Shown: positions 1 through 11,393, counted from the first letter of the stretch. The stretch is 64,000 bases of DNA from Pseudomonas sp. PA27(2017) (GCF_001945445.1 NZ_MSXW01000061.1:503346-567345); one strand, 5' to 3'. Notes: generated by a model not told the origin, from the letters alone. A program made the numbers and translations.

Positions 1-358
1 GCTTGTTTCTTATTTTTGATAGGTTTTCATATATTGCTACTGTGAGTCGTGAAATTAGATCGTTGCCTGATTTTTCGTCAAGTATCTTTAGTTTTGTTTT
101 AAAAGGCTCGTCACTTAGTCCGAGATTTAATGATATTGTCACGTCTAGATAGTCAAAAACCAAGGGCATTATTGTTAGATGCTCTAGGGGAGAAAGAGCT
201 ATGGGTTCGGGCATTCCAGTAATAAGTGAGTGTCTTGATTCAGCTCCGTTGTTCGTCCATGTTTGAAGTTGGTGCGGAGTCAAGTAATGCCAAAAGCCAT
301 ATCGAGCGAGGAGATTCCCAATAAATTTTTGTTTGACCAATAAAAAATCTTTATCCAT
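1..358 (-). CDS. Cassette-encoded hypothetical protein, cut by window edge
   Basis: An uninterrupted minus-strand frame of 119 codons starts MDKDFLLVKQKF and runs off the left edge without a stop. The ATG at 358 was chosen over the one at 364 because an AAGGA Shine-Dalgarno (minus strand, about 371-367) is 8 nt away from it. It lies directly after attC1 in the reading direction of the array. The visible part is soluble-looking, with no signal peptide or membrane segment. I do not recognise the family. AT-rich codon use (AAA, TTA, ATA, AAT) separates it from the core genes. Confidence 0.75.
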   Translation of the reverse strand, partial: MDKDFLLVKQKFIGNLLARYGFWHYLTPHQLQTWTNNGAESRHSLITGMPEPIALSPLEHLTIMPLVFDYLDVTISLNLGLSDEPFKTKLKILDEKSGNDLISRLTVAIYENLSKIRNK

Positions 359-381
359 GCGCATATTCCTTCAATAGTCAA

Positions 382-456
382 CATAGCGTTTGGTTAAGGG
401 GCGGGCTTTAGCCCGTCCCAGCGAGCGGAGTGAGCGATTTAAACCAGTTGTTAGGT
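382..456 (-). repeat. attC1 (degenerate core)
   Basis: This is a 75-bp attC-type palindrome after the cassette gene ending at 458. Its inverse core GTTAGGT (plus strand 450-456) is intact. The recombining core at the other end reads GCTATGT on the minus strand instead of G-TT-RRRY, so the central T of the crossover triplet is changed. The inner arms GGGCGGGCTTTAGCCCGTCCC match the other sites. By integron rules this site may be a poor recombination target. Confidence 0.85.
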
Positions 457-457
457 T

Positions 458-1174
458 CTACCATAAACGCCACCATTGCTTTTTTTTGCAAGTTGCTTTG
501 TTCTGCGTTGGAGGCTCGGGCGGGGGATGCTTCTGTTCAATTGCCCGATGCCAGTACCAATTGTTCTTTCCCAAATATGCCGCATCTAAAGCTCTGGATG
601 ATCCTAGGCGGGCTTGATGATTTAGCTCGCCGAAGGGTAAAGAATAAAAGTCATGTGCAGGGTATGCCGGAAAGTATTCATTAAAAAACGATAAATGCTT
701 AATTAGCTCTATTGAGCCAGAAGGATCGCGTAAACATTTTGCGAATTTTTCAGCTTCTTCCAATGGATCATTCATAAAGAAAACATCTATCGGGTTAAGC
801 ACTAAGTATGGCAGGGGAAGGTCTACGAGACCTCTACAGGCATAATCCCAATAGCCTTCTCCTAGGAGCAAGTCGCCAGTTAGCTCTTGAAATATGTGAA
901 GGCTTTCCTGAAGATTTTTTTGCGCAGTAGAAACTTCAATCCATGGAAGTTCGAAAATCAATGGTTCAGGTTGGAAGCCATTGTCATGAGGTTCAAGTGG
1001 AATACTGACTTTGTTCAGCTCTGCCCTTCTAAAACAACAAAGCCAAGGAACAGGAATTCTATTAGATGCATCAGCAATTTCAACGAATTCAATGCCCCGC
1101 TTTAAACTATTCAAATGATTCCAAGGATTGGCGTCTGGTGTTGCTGTGTTCCAGATATAAGATCGATTTGCCAT
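458..1174 (-). CDS. Cassette-encoded MANRSY-type hypothetical protein
   Basis: The protein is 238 aa, starting MANRSYIWNTATPD. The N terminus resembles a family of hypothetical proteins that start MANRSYLY and are common in integron cassettes (recalled, not searched). A TTG two codons upstream is possible, but the ATG at 1174 has the AGG of the attC2 core 6 nt in front of it. The protein has no signal peptide or membrane segment, and a basic, Trp-rich C terminus (KKKQWWRLW). The stop codon is only 2 bp from attC1. Function is unknown. Confidence 0.8.
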   Translation of the reverse strand: MANRSYIWNTATPDANPWNHLNSLKRGIEFVEIADASNRIPVPWLCCFRRAELNKVSIPLEPHDNGFQPEPLIFELPWIEVSTAQKNLQESLHIFQELTGDLLLGEGYWDYACRGLVDLPLPYLVLNPIDVFFMNDPLEEAEKFAKCLRDPSGSIELIKHLSFFNEYFPAYPAHDFYSLPFGELNHQARLGSSRALDAAYLGKNNWYWHRAIEQKHPPPEPPTQNKATCKKKQWWRLW

Positions 1175-1179
1175 TTGCA

Positions 1180-1255
1180 ACCTAACGTTTGGTTAAGGGG
1201 CGGGCTTTAGCCCGTCCCAGAGAGCGAAGCGAATGGTTTGAACCGTTTGTTAGGG
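1180..1255 (-). repeat. attC2
   Basis: A 76-bp attC site follows the cassette gene 1250-1657. On the minus strand it begins CCCTAACAAACGG and ends AACGTTAGGT, with a complete GTTRRRY core. The stop codon TAA of the preceding gene (1250-1252) lies inside the inverse core, so gene and attC overlap. It is near-identical in length and inner sequence to attC1 and attC4. Confidence 0.92.
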
Positions 1256-1657
1256 AATAGGCCATATTTGACTATTGCTAGTAATAACAGTGGCACCACT
1301 CTGGCTTTCTTCCAATATGTTCGATGGTATGTCGGAGATTCTGTGAGTCGTAACGTAAATATCTTCTAGGGCGTCATCAAAGAATATAAGGTTAAATCTT
1401 TGCATTGTTTCGAAGGCAAATATTCGGAAAGAATTACCATAAACAGGCCGTTCAATGCCTATGCAGAAAATCCCCTCCTGCTCAGTTCCTACAAGATTAG
1501 CTACATCAGCTATTTCGTCAGGAGGGAACGTGACCTCATACCCGCCATCCCCTTTGCCGATCACTCCATAATTAGAAAGGAAATTTATAACTTTTTCAAA
1601 TGGAAGTGGTATTTCCGCGCCTTGTTCAAATTTCTGAAGAAACACAGTGGTACTCAT
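1250..1657 (-). CDS. Cassette-encoded hypothetical protein (MSTTVFLQKF)
   Basis: The protein is 135 aa and acidic, with no signal peptide or membrane segment. The start at 1657 is supported by AGGG from the attC3 core, 7 nt upstream. The short soluble single-domain build resembles many immunity-like cassette proteins, but I cannot name a family. The stop TAA is embedded in attC2, so there is essentially no non-coding DNA between gene and recombination site. Confidence 0.8.
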   Translation of the reverse strand: MSTTVFLQKFEQGAEIPLPFEKVINFLSNYGVIGKGDGGYEVTFPPDEIADVANLVGTEQEGIFCIGIERPVYGNSFRIFAFETMQRFNLIFFDDALEDIYVTTHRISDIPSNILEESQSGATVITSNSQIWPIP

Positions 1658-1664
1658 GTGTTTT

Positions 1665-1740
1665 CCCTAACGATTAAGCTAAGGGGCCGGCTTCGCCGGC
1701 CCCAGCGAACGGAGTGGGCGCTTTGAGCGCATTGTTAGGT
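1665..1740 (-). repeat. attC3 (divergent inner arms)
   Basis: A 76-bp attC site follows the gene ending at 1745. Both cores are good (CCCTAAC at 1665-1671 and GTTAGGT at 1734-1740). The inner stem is GGGGCCGGCTTCGCCGGCCCC rather than the TTTAGCCC type of the other three sites. The stem is kept although the sequence differs, as expected for sites recognised as folded single strands. Confidence 0.9.
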
Positions 1741-1744
1741 ATGA

Positions 1745-1984
1745 TTAACACTCATCTCTGAGCCTGTCTTGCGCAGCACGCAAAGTTTCGGCGTAGTTAG
1801 CATCAAATGGGACTGATAAGTGCTTTTCGAAAAGGCAGCATAGGTTCCAAAGCGCTCGCTGCTCCGATTGATCTTCGATAGTTAATTCATCGGTACTGCT
1901 GAATCGCTGCAAGAATTCAAATAGGACAAGTGCTTCGTCAGCTGTGAGAGGAATTAGCACGCTGTCAGATTGCTGGTGGCTCAT
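1745..1984 (-). CDS. Small cassette-encoded conserved hypothetical protein
   Basis: The protein is 79 aa, starting MSHQQSDSVLIPLT, with an acidic middle (TADEALVLFEFLQRF) and no signal peptide. From memory, similar LTADEALVLFEFL-type small proteins are frequent in cassette arrays and other accessory regions; no function is known to me. The AGG of the attC4 core is 8 nt upstream of the ATG. The gene fills the cassette almost completely. Confidence 0.75.
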   Translation of the reverse strand: MSHQQSDSVLIPLTADEALVLFEFLQRFSSTDELTIEDQSEQRALWNLCCLFEKHLSVPFDANYAETLRAAQDRLRDEC

Positions 1985-1991
1985 GATGAAT

Positions 1992-2066
1992 GCCTAACGT
2001 TTGGTTAAGGGGCGGCTTTAGCCCATCCCAGTGAGCGAAGCGAACGATTTGAACCAGTTGTATATG
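1992..2066 (-). repeat. attC4 (inverse core lost, read through by the upstream gene)
   Basis: This is an attC site with an intact GTTAGGC recombining core (plus-strand GCCTAAC, 1992-1998). The inverse core is changed to GTATATG (2060-2066). The stop codon normally carried there (TAA) is therefore gone, and the neighbouring gene reads about 16 codons into the attC before stopping at 2018. The inner arm is one base shorter than in attC1 and attC2 (GGGGCGGCTTTAGCCCATCCC). Confidence 0.85.
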
Positions 2067-2644
2067 GCACCGGCATGGAAGCGACTGTGCAGACGACATA
2101 TCTCATCGACAATTGGCTGCGCTTCAAATTTATGGCCGAGTATTTCGAATATTGCTGTGTCAACGTAGAAGGCTCTAAATAGGTGTACTGGCACGCCTTG
2201 GCTATTGATGGAGCCGCCCACGTATGCCGGTATAACATGGCCAACAATTGGCTTGCTATTTAGGTATGTATCGAGATTCTCATCGAAATGCTCTAGTTTG
2301 TTTCTTAGATTTCTATCGCGCAGAGGGCTTTCATCGGAAAGCTCTAGGAGCTTCTTTAACTCTAGCCCCCGATTGGCGTGCAAGTTTTCTTTACCTGCTT
2401 TAGATGGCCAAGCATATCTAGATATAGCGGCTGCGTGTACGAATATATTTTGAAGATGGTTCAAAATTGCGTCTTGTAGCTCCCCACCTATTTCGTAATT
2501 TCCATCTGCCTCGTTTGTCATTGAAGCAAAGTCAGCGAGAAAATCAATGGAGAGCATGGCGGCTTCGCAATGAAACCTGATGCATTGCATATAAAACGCT
2601 ATCGCTGGTGGCCAAATTCCTTCTGGCATGAAGGATTTCCTCAT
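2018..2644 (-). CDS. Cassette-encoded HEPN-like protein
   Basis: The protein is 208 aa. Around residue 115 it carries RNLRNKLEHFDE. Its RNKLEH part matches R-N-x3-H, the catalytic motif form of HEPN RNases and HEPN toxins. The helical pattern around it also fits a HEPN bundle, but this is motif reading, not a search. It has no membrane segment. It is the cassette nearest the attI end, where expression is usually strongest in an integron. The last residues (NWFKSFASLTGMG) are translated from attC4 because the usual attC stop is mutated. No MNT-type or other obvious antitoxin gene is adjacent. Confidence 0.7.
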   Translation of the reverse strand: MRKSFMPEGIWPPAIAFYMQCIRFHCEAAMLSIDFLADFASMTNEADGNYEIGGELQDAILNHLQNIFVHAAAISRYAWPSKAGKENLHANRGLELKKLLELSDESPLRDRNLRNKLEHFDENLDTYLNSKPIVGHVIPAYVGGSINSQGVPVHLFRAFYVDTAIFEILGHKFEAQPIVDEICRLHSRFHAGAIYNWFKSFASLTGMG

Positions 2645-3062
2645 CTTTTCTGTGACATATAACAGTGATTAGATGGAGTTCTTCATTAATGCGTTATGGC
2701 GGAATTCCGCATAACGCCCCTGCCTCATTAACGATGCAGGCTGAATTTCCATAAAAACAATAAGTTGATATGTGCATATGCAGTGCCCGCGTATTCGCGC
2801 GACTTGTGTTCTGTGCAGTATTTTTGCCCAGCGGTTTAGGATGCGAAATCGGTGCGGTGGGGCGAAGAGGGGCGAGGTGCACTGCAAGTTCCTTTTGGCA
2901 ATGGTTTACGCGTACGGGTATCCACCCGCAGAGGGTTTTGACGATAAGAGGTTGCCCGACAAACGGCAAGTGCTTGCCGAGCAATATGCTGCACGTTGCG
3001 TTGCGGGACGGTGCAGGCATGCTGGCGGATTACGACTTCGGCTAATACGCTCTATGTAGCTG
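2645..3062. other. 418-bp boundary region without a recognisable gene
   Basis: This is the junction between the cassette array and conserved chromosome. It holds the 27-bp palindrome at 2692-2718. The only open frames (about 90-108 codons, overlapping on both strands, 2694-3059) do not resemble known proteins or an integron integrase, have no good ribosome binding site, and look like chance. From about 2820 on, base composition returns to GC-rich, so 2820-3060 may be a remnant of a deleted gene. Confidence 0.6.
2692..2718. repeat. 27-bp bulged palindrome
   Basis: GCGTTAT and ATAACGC flank the perfect palindrome GCGGAATTCCGC, with one unpaired G between the left outer arm and the core. It contains GTTATGC/GTTATGG, reminiscent of an integron core, but the order of the cores is opposite to attC. 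It sits where an attI would be expected. Confidence 0.6.
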
Positions 3063-3572
3063 TCAGTTGGCGTCCCAGGTGCAGTGTTTGGTGCCGTTGC
3101 TGGTGAACAGGTAGACAGTCACGTCGCCGCCCTGGCGGTGATGGGTCAGGCGCTTCGTCGGGAGAGTTTCCCAGAGCCAGTCCAGGTCGGAGCCTGGGTA
3201 GCGGTCGCCGAAGGATGCGATGAATTCGGCCTTGTCGATGAAGTCTTCCCGGGAAGCGAAGCGCTCGAAGACGCAGAAACGGCCGTCGATCCGTGGCCAG
3301 ACACGGTCTTGCCAGGTCGGTAGTGCCGGTGTGGCGTAGACGATGATGTCTATCTCTTCCTGCGAACCTTCCATGGCGTCATTGGTTTCGATCCCCAGTG
3401 CCTTGAGTTTGCCGGCAGCCAGGCAGGTGTCGCAGATACAGTCGATCGTCTCGCGGCCGTAGAAGCCTCCAGCCGAGAACCACAGCCCAGGCGCGCTGCA
3501 CAGCGAGCAGGGCGCGGCTTCGGCGAGGCGATAGGCGAAGTTGTCGGGGTCTCTGAAGTAGGGAAAGAGCAT
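3063..3572 (-). CDS. CbrC family (UPF0167) protein
   Basis: The protein is 169 aa. The opening FPYFRDPDNFAYR, followed by CSLC near residue 24 and CICDTC near residue 48, fits the CbrC/UPF0167 family, whose Cys pairs suggest metal binding. In E. coli CbrC is linked to colicin E2 tolerance, though the biochemical role is unclear. The ATG at 3572 was preferred over the GTG at 3578. A GAGG 8 nt before it overlaps the selO stop codon, so the gene is probably translationally coupled to selO. It is the last gene of the mscK-selO-cbrC-like run. Confidence 0.8.
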   Translation of the reverse strand: MLFPYFRDPDNFAYRLAEAAPCSLCSAPGLWFSAGGFYGRETIDCICDTCLAAGKLKALGIETNDAMEGSQEEIDIIVYATPALPTWQDRVWPRIDGRFCVFERFASREDFIDKAEFIASFGDRYPGSDLDWLWETLPTKRLTHHRQGGDVTVYLFTSNGTKHCTWDAN

Positions 3573-3582
3573 TAGCACGACC

Positions 3583-5042
3583 TCACGATGAACAGCTGAT
3601 CTCCAGATGCTTGCCCCAATCCGGCGGACGCTGTGCGTAGCGTTCTTTGCCGGCTTGCTCCTCGAAAGGGCGGCTCAGCACTTCGTGCAGTTCCCGTACG
3701 GGCCCATAGTCGCCCTGTTCGGCAGCAGCGATGGCTTCCTGGGCCAGGTAGTTGCGTAGCACGTAGAGCGGGTTGACCGCGTTCATGCGCGCCTGTCGTT
3801 CGGCTGGTTCGAAGCCTTCGCGCTCCACGCGGGCCCGGTAATCGGCGGCCCAGGCGTCGAAGCCGTTGAGGTCGACGAAGTCGTTGCGCACCACTTTTAG
3901 CGCCTCGGCTGGCGCCTGGTCACCCAGGTGGCGGAAGAACAGCGAGTAGTCGGTGGCCTTGCCGGCCTGCATCTGGGTCAGCAGGCGCTGGATCAGCTCG
4001 TCGTCGCCATCTTCAGCGCTGGTGAAGCCCAGGCGTTTGCGCATCAGGTCGTGATAATGGGCCTGGTAAATCGGCAGGAACAGATCGAGGGTTTCGCGCA
4101 GGGTGTCGACCTCCACCAGGGGCGTCAGCGCCTGGGCGAGGGCCGAGAGGTTCCAGTGGGCGATGGGCACCTGGTTGCTGAAGCTGTAGCGGCCGGTGTC
4201 GTCGGAGTGGTTGCAGATGTGCTTGGCGTCGAAGTCGTCGAGAAAGGCGTAGGGGCCGAAGTCGAAGGTGATGCCGAGAATCGACATGTTGTCGGTGTTC
4301 ATCACCCCGTGGCAGAAACCATAGGCTTGCCACCAGGCGACCATTTCCGCGGTGCGTTTCAGCACGGCGTTGAGCAGGGCCGCATAAGGCTGCGGCTGCT
4401 CGAGGCATGCCGGGTAATGATGTTCGATCACGTAATCGGCAAGCTGCTTGAGCTGCTCGTGCTGGCGCGTGTAGTAGAAGTATTCGAAGTGGCCGAAGCG
4501 CACGTGGCTGCGCGCCAGGCGCACCAGCATGGCGGCGGTTTCCTGCTTCTCGCGCCACACCGGTGTGTTCGATCCCGTCACGCACAGGGCTCGCGAGCTG
4601 GGAATGCCGAGGGCATGCAGCGCTTCGCTGGCGAGAAACTCGCGAATCGACGAGCGCAGTACGGCGCGGCCATCGCCCATGCGCGAGTAGGGCGTCATGC
4701 CGGCGCCCTTGAGGTGCAGGTCCCAGTGTTCGCCGGCATCGTTGAGCACTTCGCCGAGCAGCAGGCCGCGGCCATCGCCGAGGCGCGGCGAGTAGCCGCC
4801 GAACTGGTGACCGGAATAGACCATGGCGCGCGGCTCGGCGTCGCTCCACAGCTGGTTGCCGGAGAACAGTTCGGCGAACACCTCGCGCTGCGCCTCGCGC
4901 GGGTCAAGGTCGAGCAGGGCCAGGGCGCTTTCGCTGGCTACCACCAGGCGCGGCTCGGCGATGGGCTCGGGCAGTATGTGCGTTGAAAACCCGTCACCCA
5001 GGCCGGCGAAGCGATTGTCGAAGGTCAGGGTGTCGAGGGTTT

Positions 5043-5046
<4 letters not shown>
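3583..5046 (-). CDS. selO: Protein adenylyltransferase SelO (YdiU)
   Basis: SelO is a pseudokinase-fold enzyme that transfers AMP from ATP to Ser/Thr/Tyr of target proteins and has been linked to redox stress. The length (487 aa) is full. Residues known from the P. syringae enzyme are present at the same numbers: K113 in HLKGAG, D252-N253 in NTDNM, and D262 in FDFGP. The C terminus ends in CSS; the Cys sits where eukaryotic forms carry selenocysteine. The start is GTG at 5046 with GAGG 7 nt upstream. It overlaps the stop of mscK (GTGA), so the two are coupled. Confidence 0.96.
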
Positions 5047-8396
<3,350 letters not shown>

Positions 8397-8526
8397 GATC
8401 GCGGGGGTGGAGTCCTGCTGAGTCTACAGACTGGTGAGAAGACCTGCGCGGCGATCTGTCACGAGCTGCCGCGCATCAGCCCCACCGGCTCGGTAGGGCG
8501 CTGCAAGGCGCGCTATTGGGCGGCTG

Positions 8527-10269
8527 TCAGAACGACAGGCCAGGGCCCGGGCGGACGCCTTCGGGGAATCTGACGCCGACCTTGCGGATCTTGTTCCCGT
8601 CCATCTCGGCAACCGTCCAGGTCAGGCCCTGCCACTCGACCTGATCGCCAACCACCGGCCCGCCGCCGATCTGCTGGTTGATGAAGCGGCCCAGGGTCAG
8701 CGCAGGGTCCACGTCGTTGGTGGCCAGGCCGTAGAGTGCGGCGATAGCACCCAATTGGGCATCGCCTTCGAGCACGAAGTCACCGAAGAAGCGCAGGTCC
8801 ATGCCACGTTGCGGCGCCTGGCTGAACAGCTTGCCGAGGGCCGGCAGGTCATGCTCGTGGCCGATCACGCAGAGCATGTCGCCGGCCTCCAGCACCGTGC
8901 TGCCGGAAGGGTGCAACAACTGATGATTGCGAAACAACGCGGCGACGCGGGTGGAATCCGGCATCTTCAGGTCGCGCAGCGGCGCGCCGATGCACCACTT
9001 TTCCGCGCCCAGGCGATAGACGAACAGCTCCCACTGGCTGGTCGGGTGCACTTCCAGGCCGGCGCGGGAGATCGGCACGGGGTCGGGTGGTACCGTTACC
9101 TTGAGCACCTTGGCGACCCACGGCAGGCTGGCGCCCTGCAGCAGCAGTGATACCAGCACGATGAAGAACGCCAGGTTGAAATACAGCTGGGCATGGGGCA
9201 GCCCGGCCATCATCGGGAACACGGCGAGAATGATCGGTACCGCGCCGCGCAGGCCGACCCAGGCGATGAACACCTTCTCCTTGGTATGGAAGGCGCGAAA
9301 CGGAATCAGCCCGACCAGCACCGACAGCGGCCGCGCGAAGAGGATCATCCACAGCGCCAGGCCCAGTGCAGGCAAGGCGATGGGCAGCAGGTCGTGGGGT
9401 GTGACCAGCAGGCCGAGTACCAGGAACATGCCGATCTGCGCCAGCCAGGCCATGCCGTCGAGCATGTGCAGGATGCCGTGGCGCGAGCGAATCGGCCGGT
9501 TGCCCAGCACCAGGCCGCACAGATAAACGGCCAGGAAACCGCTGCCATGCAGGGCGTTGGTCAGGGCGAACACCAGCAGACCGCCACTGACCACCAGCAG
9601 CGGGTACAGGCCATGGGCCAGGTGCAGGCGGTTGATGATCTTCAACAGCAGCCAGCCGCCGCCCAGGCCCAGTACCGAACCGATGCCGAATTCCTGCACC
9701 AGATGGCCGAGGAAACTCAGGTGGAATTCGCCCTGGCCCTTGGCGAGCATGTCGATCAACGTGACGGTGAGAAACACCGCCATCGGGTCGTTGCTACCGG
9801 ATTCGATCTCCAGAGTGGCGCTGACACGCTCGTTGAGGCCCTTGCCGCCGAGCAGCGAGAACACTGCAGCCGCATCGGTGGAACCGACGATGGCGCCGAT
9901 CAAAAGACCCTGCATCAGGCTCAGGCCGAACAGCCAGGCGGCGGCCATACCGGTGAGCACCGTAGTGATCAATACGCCGACCGTGGCGAGCGACAGGGCC
10001 GGCCACAACGCCACCCGGAAACTGCCGACCCGGGTGCGCACGCCGCCGTCGAGCAGGATCACCGCCAACGCCAGGTTGCCCACCAGGTAGGCGGTCGGGT
10101 AGTTGTTGAAGATGATGCCGCCGCCATCGACGCCTGCGACCATGCCGACGGCGAGAATGATGACCAGAATCGGGATGCCGAGGCGCGAGGACAGCGAGCT
10201 GACCATGATGCTCGCGCCGACCATGAGGGCGCCGACGAGCAGGAGGCTGTTGATGGTGCTGGCATCCAA
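8527..10269 (-). CDS. nhaP2: K+/H+ antiporter NhaP2 (CvrA)
   Basis: The protein is 580 aa. The N-terminal CPA1 antiporter domain has about 12 membrane segments and the ion-site region EIESGSNDPMAVFL. It is followed by a TrkA-C/RCK-C domain (about residues 400-480) and a CorC/HlyC-type C-terminal domain. This three-part build is that of the CvrA/NhaP2 family, which exports K+ (and Na+ or Rb+) at low osmolarity. The start appears to be TTG at 10269: the protein then begins MDASTINSL, as relatives do, and GGAG lies 10 nt upstream. The gene is separated by 130 bp from mscK, with the same orientation and a related role in ion and osmotic control. Confidence 0.93.
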   Translation of the reverse strand: MDASTINSLLLVGALMVGASIMVSSLSSRLGIPILVIILAVGMVAGVDGGGIIFNNYPTAYLVGNLALAVILLDGGVRTRVGSFRVALWPALSLATVGVLITTVLTGMAAAWLFGLSLMQGLLIGAIVGSTDAAAVFSLLGGKGLNERVSATLEIESGSNDPMAVFLTVTLIDMLAKGQGEFHLSFLGHLVQEFGIGSVLGLGGGWLLLKIINRLHLAHGLYPLLVVSGGLLVFALTNALHGSGFLAVYLCGLVLGNRPIRSRHGILHMLDGMAWLAQIGMFLVLGLLVTPHDLLPIALPALGLALWMILFARPLSVLVGLIPFRAFHTKEKVFIAWVGLRGAVPIILAVFPMMAGLPHAQLYFNLAFFIVLVSLLLQGASLPWVAKVLKVTVPPDPVPISRAGLEVHPTSQWELFVYRLGAEKWCIGAPLRDLKMPDSTRVAALFRNHQLLHPSGSTVLEAGDMLCVIGHEHDLPALGKLFSQAPQRGMDLRFFGDFVLEGDAQLGAIAALYGLATNDVDPALTLGRFINQQIGGGPVVGDQVEWQGLTWTVAEMDGNKIRKVGVRFPEGVRPGPGLSF

Positions 10270-10421
10270 GGCGGCAAGACTCCACGGGCAAAAAAAGCGA
10301 GCCCGATTCTAGCCTGCACGTCTGCGCCGCTGTCAAAAATAGTTACAAAGCCCGTCAGGTCCGCGCAGTGCGCGGCTTGGCGGGCCGCCACCGGCCTCGC
10401 TCGAGGTACCGAAACGGGTTT

Positions 10422-11393
10422 TCAGAGCTTGGTGCGCACCTGCCTGGGCGTCAGGCCGAACTGGCGCTTGAATGCCGTGGCGAAGTTGGCGGCGCTGCCA
10501 TAGCCCGCTCGCCAGGCGGCCTCGGTGACACTGATGCCCTCGCGTTCGAGGGCTTCGCGGGCCTGTTTGAGCTTGCGCACGCGCTGGTACTCGAACAGCG
10601 TCATGCCCTGGCTGGCCTGGAACTGGCGTTGCAGGCTGTTGATGTTGATACCGGCCTCGCGGGCGATGGCATCGGTATTCCAGTCATCGGCCTGGCCGCT
10701 GTCGAGCAGTTCCAGCACGCGGCGGATGCGCTGGTGTTCATGGGGGCGCAGGCCCTGCAGTGGCTGCGTGCCCTGCTGGCTGATCATCGCCAGGGCTTCG
10801 CTGGCGATCTCCAGGCTGCGGCTTTCCAGGTATAGGTTCTCCAGCAGCGGGTTGTAGCCCGGCGGGTTGAGGATCTGCTCGGCCAGGGTGCGCAGTCGCG
10901 CCGAGGGTTGCCAGCGCAGCATGGCCAGGTGCTGGCGGCTGAAGCGATCGATCGCCGCGCATTCGTTCTGGCCATCCAGGCCGCCGGCCTCCAGCCACTG
11001 CGGGGAGAGGCTGATCACCAGCTTGCGGATGTGGCTGCCGCGCCGTGCCTGGCGCGAGAACAGCACCGGTTCGGCCAGCGACATCGCGATGCCTTCACCG
11101 CGCCCGTGCTCGCCGCCGAAGCGCACTGCGCGGTCGTCGTAGCGCACGTCGCTGTGGCCGTCGAGAAACAGCACGAAGTTCAGCCGCGGCTCGATCTGCA
11201 ATTGCGTGCTGAAGGTGCTCAGCTCAAGGCAGTCGCTGCAATGCAGCGACAGGCCTGAGCGCAAGTGCAGCCAGCGCAGCTTGCCGCGAAACAGATTGGC
11301 TTTTGAGGACTCATTGTCGATCAGGCGCAAGTGCGGGCCCAGGTCAGGGCCGATCTGCCGGATCAGTTCCTGAGGATGAAGGACGGTGTTCAT
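10422..11393 (-). CDS. AraC-family regulator beside siderophore receptor
   Basis: The protein is 323 aa with start ATG at 11393, preceded by GAGG at 8 nt. A longer upstream frame to 11543 lacks such support. The N-terminal two-thirds is a ligand-sensing region. The C-terminal AraC domain (about residues 225-323) has both helix-turn-helix units (DAIAREAGININSLQRQFQ and SVTEAAWRAGYGSAANF). It is divergent from the FepA-type receptor gene. Regulators of this layout (PchR, AlcR type) activate receptor genes when the ferric siderophore is present. The likely operator is the inverted repeat 11632-11656. Confidence 0.88.
   Translation of the reverse strand: MNTVLHPQELIRQIGPDLGPHLRLIDNESSKANLFRGKLRWLHLRSGLSLHCSDCLELSTFSTQLQIEPRLNFVLFLDGHSDVRYDDRAVRFGGEHGRGEGIAMSLAEPVLFSRQARRGSHIRKLVISLSPQWLEAGGLDGQNECAAIDRFSRQHLAMLRWQPSARLRTLAEQILNPPGYNPLLENLYLESRSLEIASEALAMISQQGTQPLQGLRPHEHQRIRRVLELLDSGQADDWNTDAIAREAGININSLQRQFQASQGMTLFEYQRVRKLKQAREALEREGISVTEAAWRAGYGSAANFATAFKRQFGLTPRQVRTKL

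Larger units (their letters stand above)
1..2066 (-). mobile_element. End of a chromosomal integron cassette array (integrase not present)
   Basis: Five minus-strand genes are separated by four 75-76 bp imperfect palindromes, each with a GTTAGG-type core and the inner motif GGGCGGGCTTTAGCCC or a variant. This is the layout of a Pseudomonas chromosomal integron. Read on the minus strand, each gene is followed directly by its attC, so the attI end of the array should be near 2650-2720. No tyrosine recombinase (IntI) is encoded between there and the conserved gene at 3063, so this end looks like a cassette array without an integrase, unless the integrase was moved. The array continues past position 1. 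Base composition is visibly AT-richer than the rest of the window, which fits acquired cassettes. Confidence 0.9.

Noticed and set aside
1..2066. CRISPR array as explanation of the spaced repeats
   Set aside because: Repeats are about 75 bp, palindromic with GTTRRRY cores and separated by complete genes of 240-720 bp; this is attC spacing, not CRISPR.
2694..3059. Overlapping 91-108 codon frames at the array boundary as an integrase remnant
   Set aside because: None of the translations shows integrase boxes or the extra IntI motif; they overlap each other on both strands and lack ribosome binding sites.
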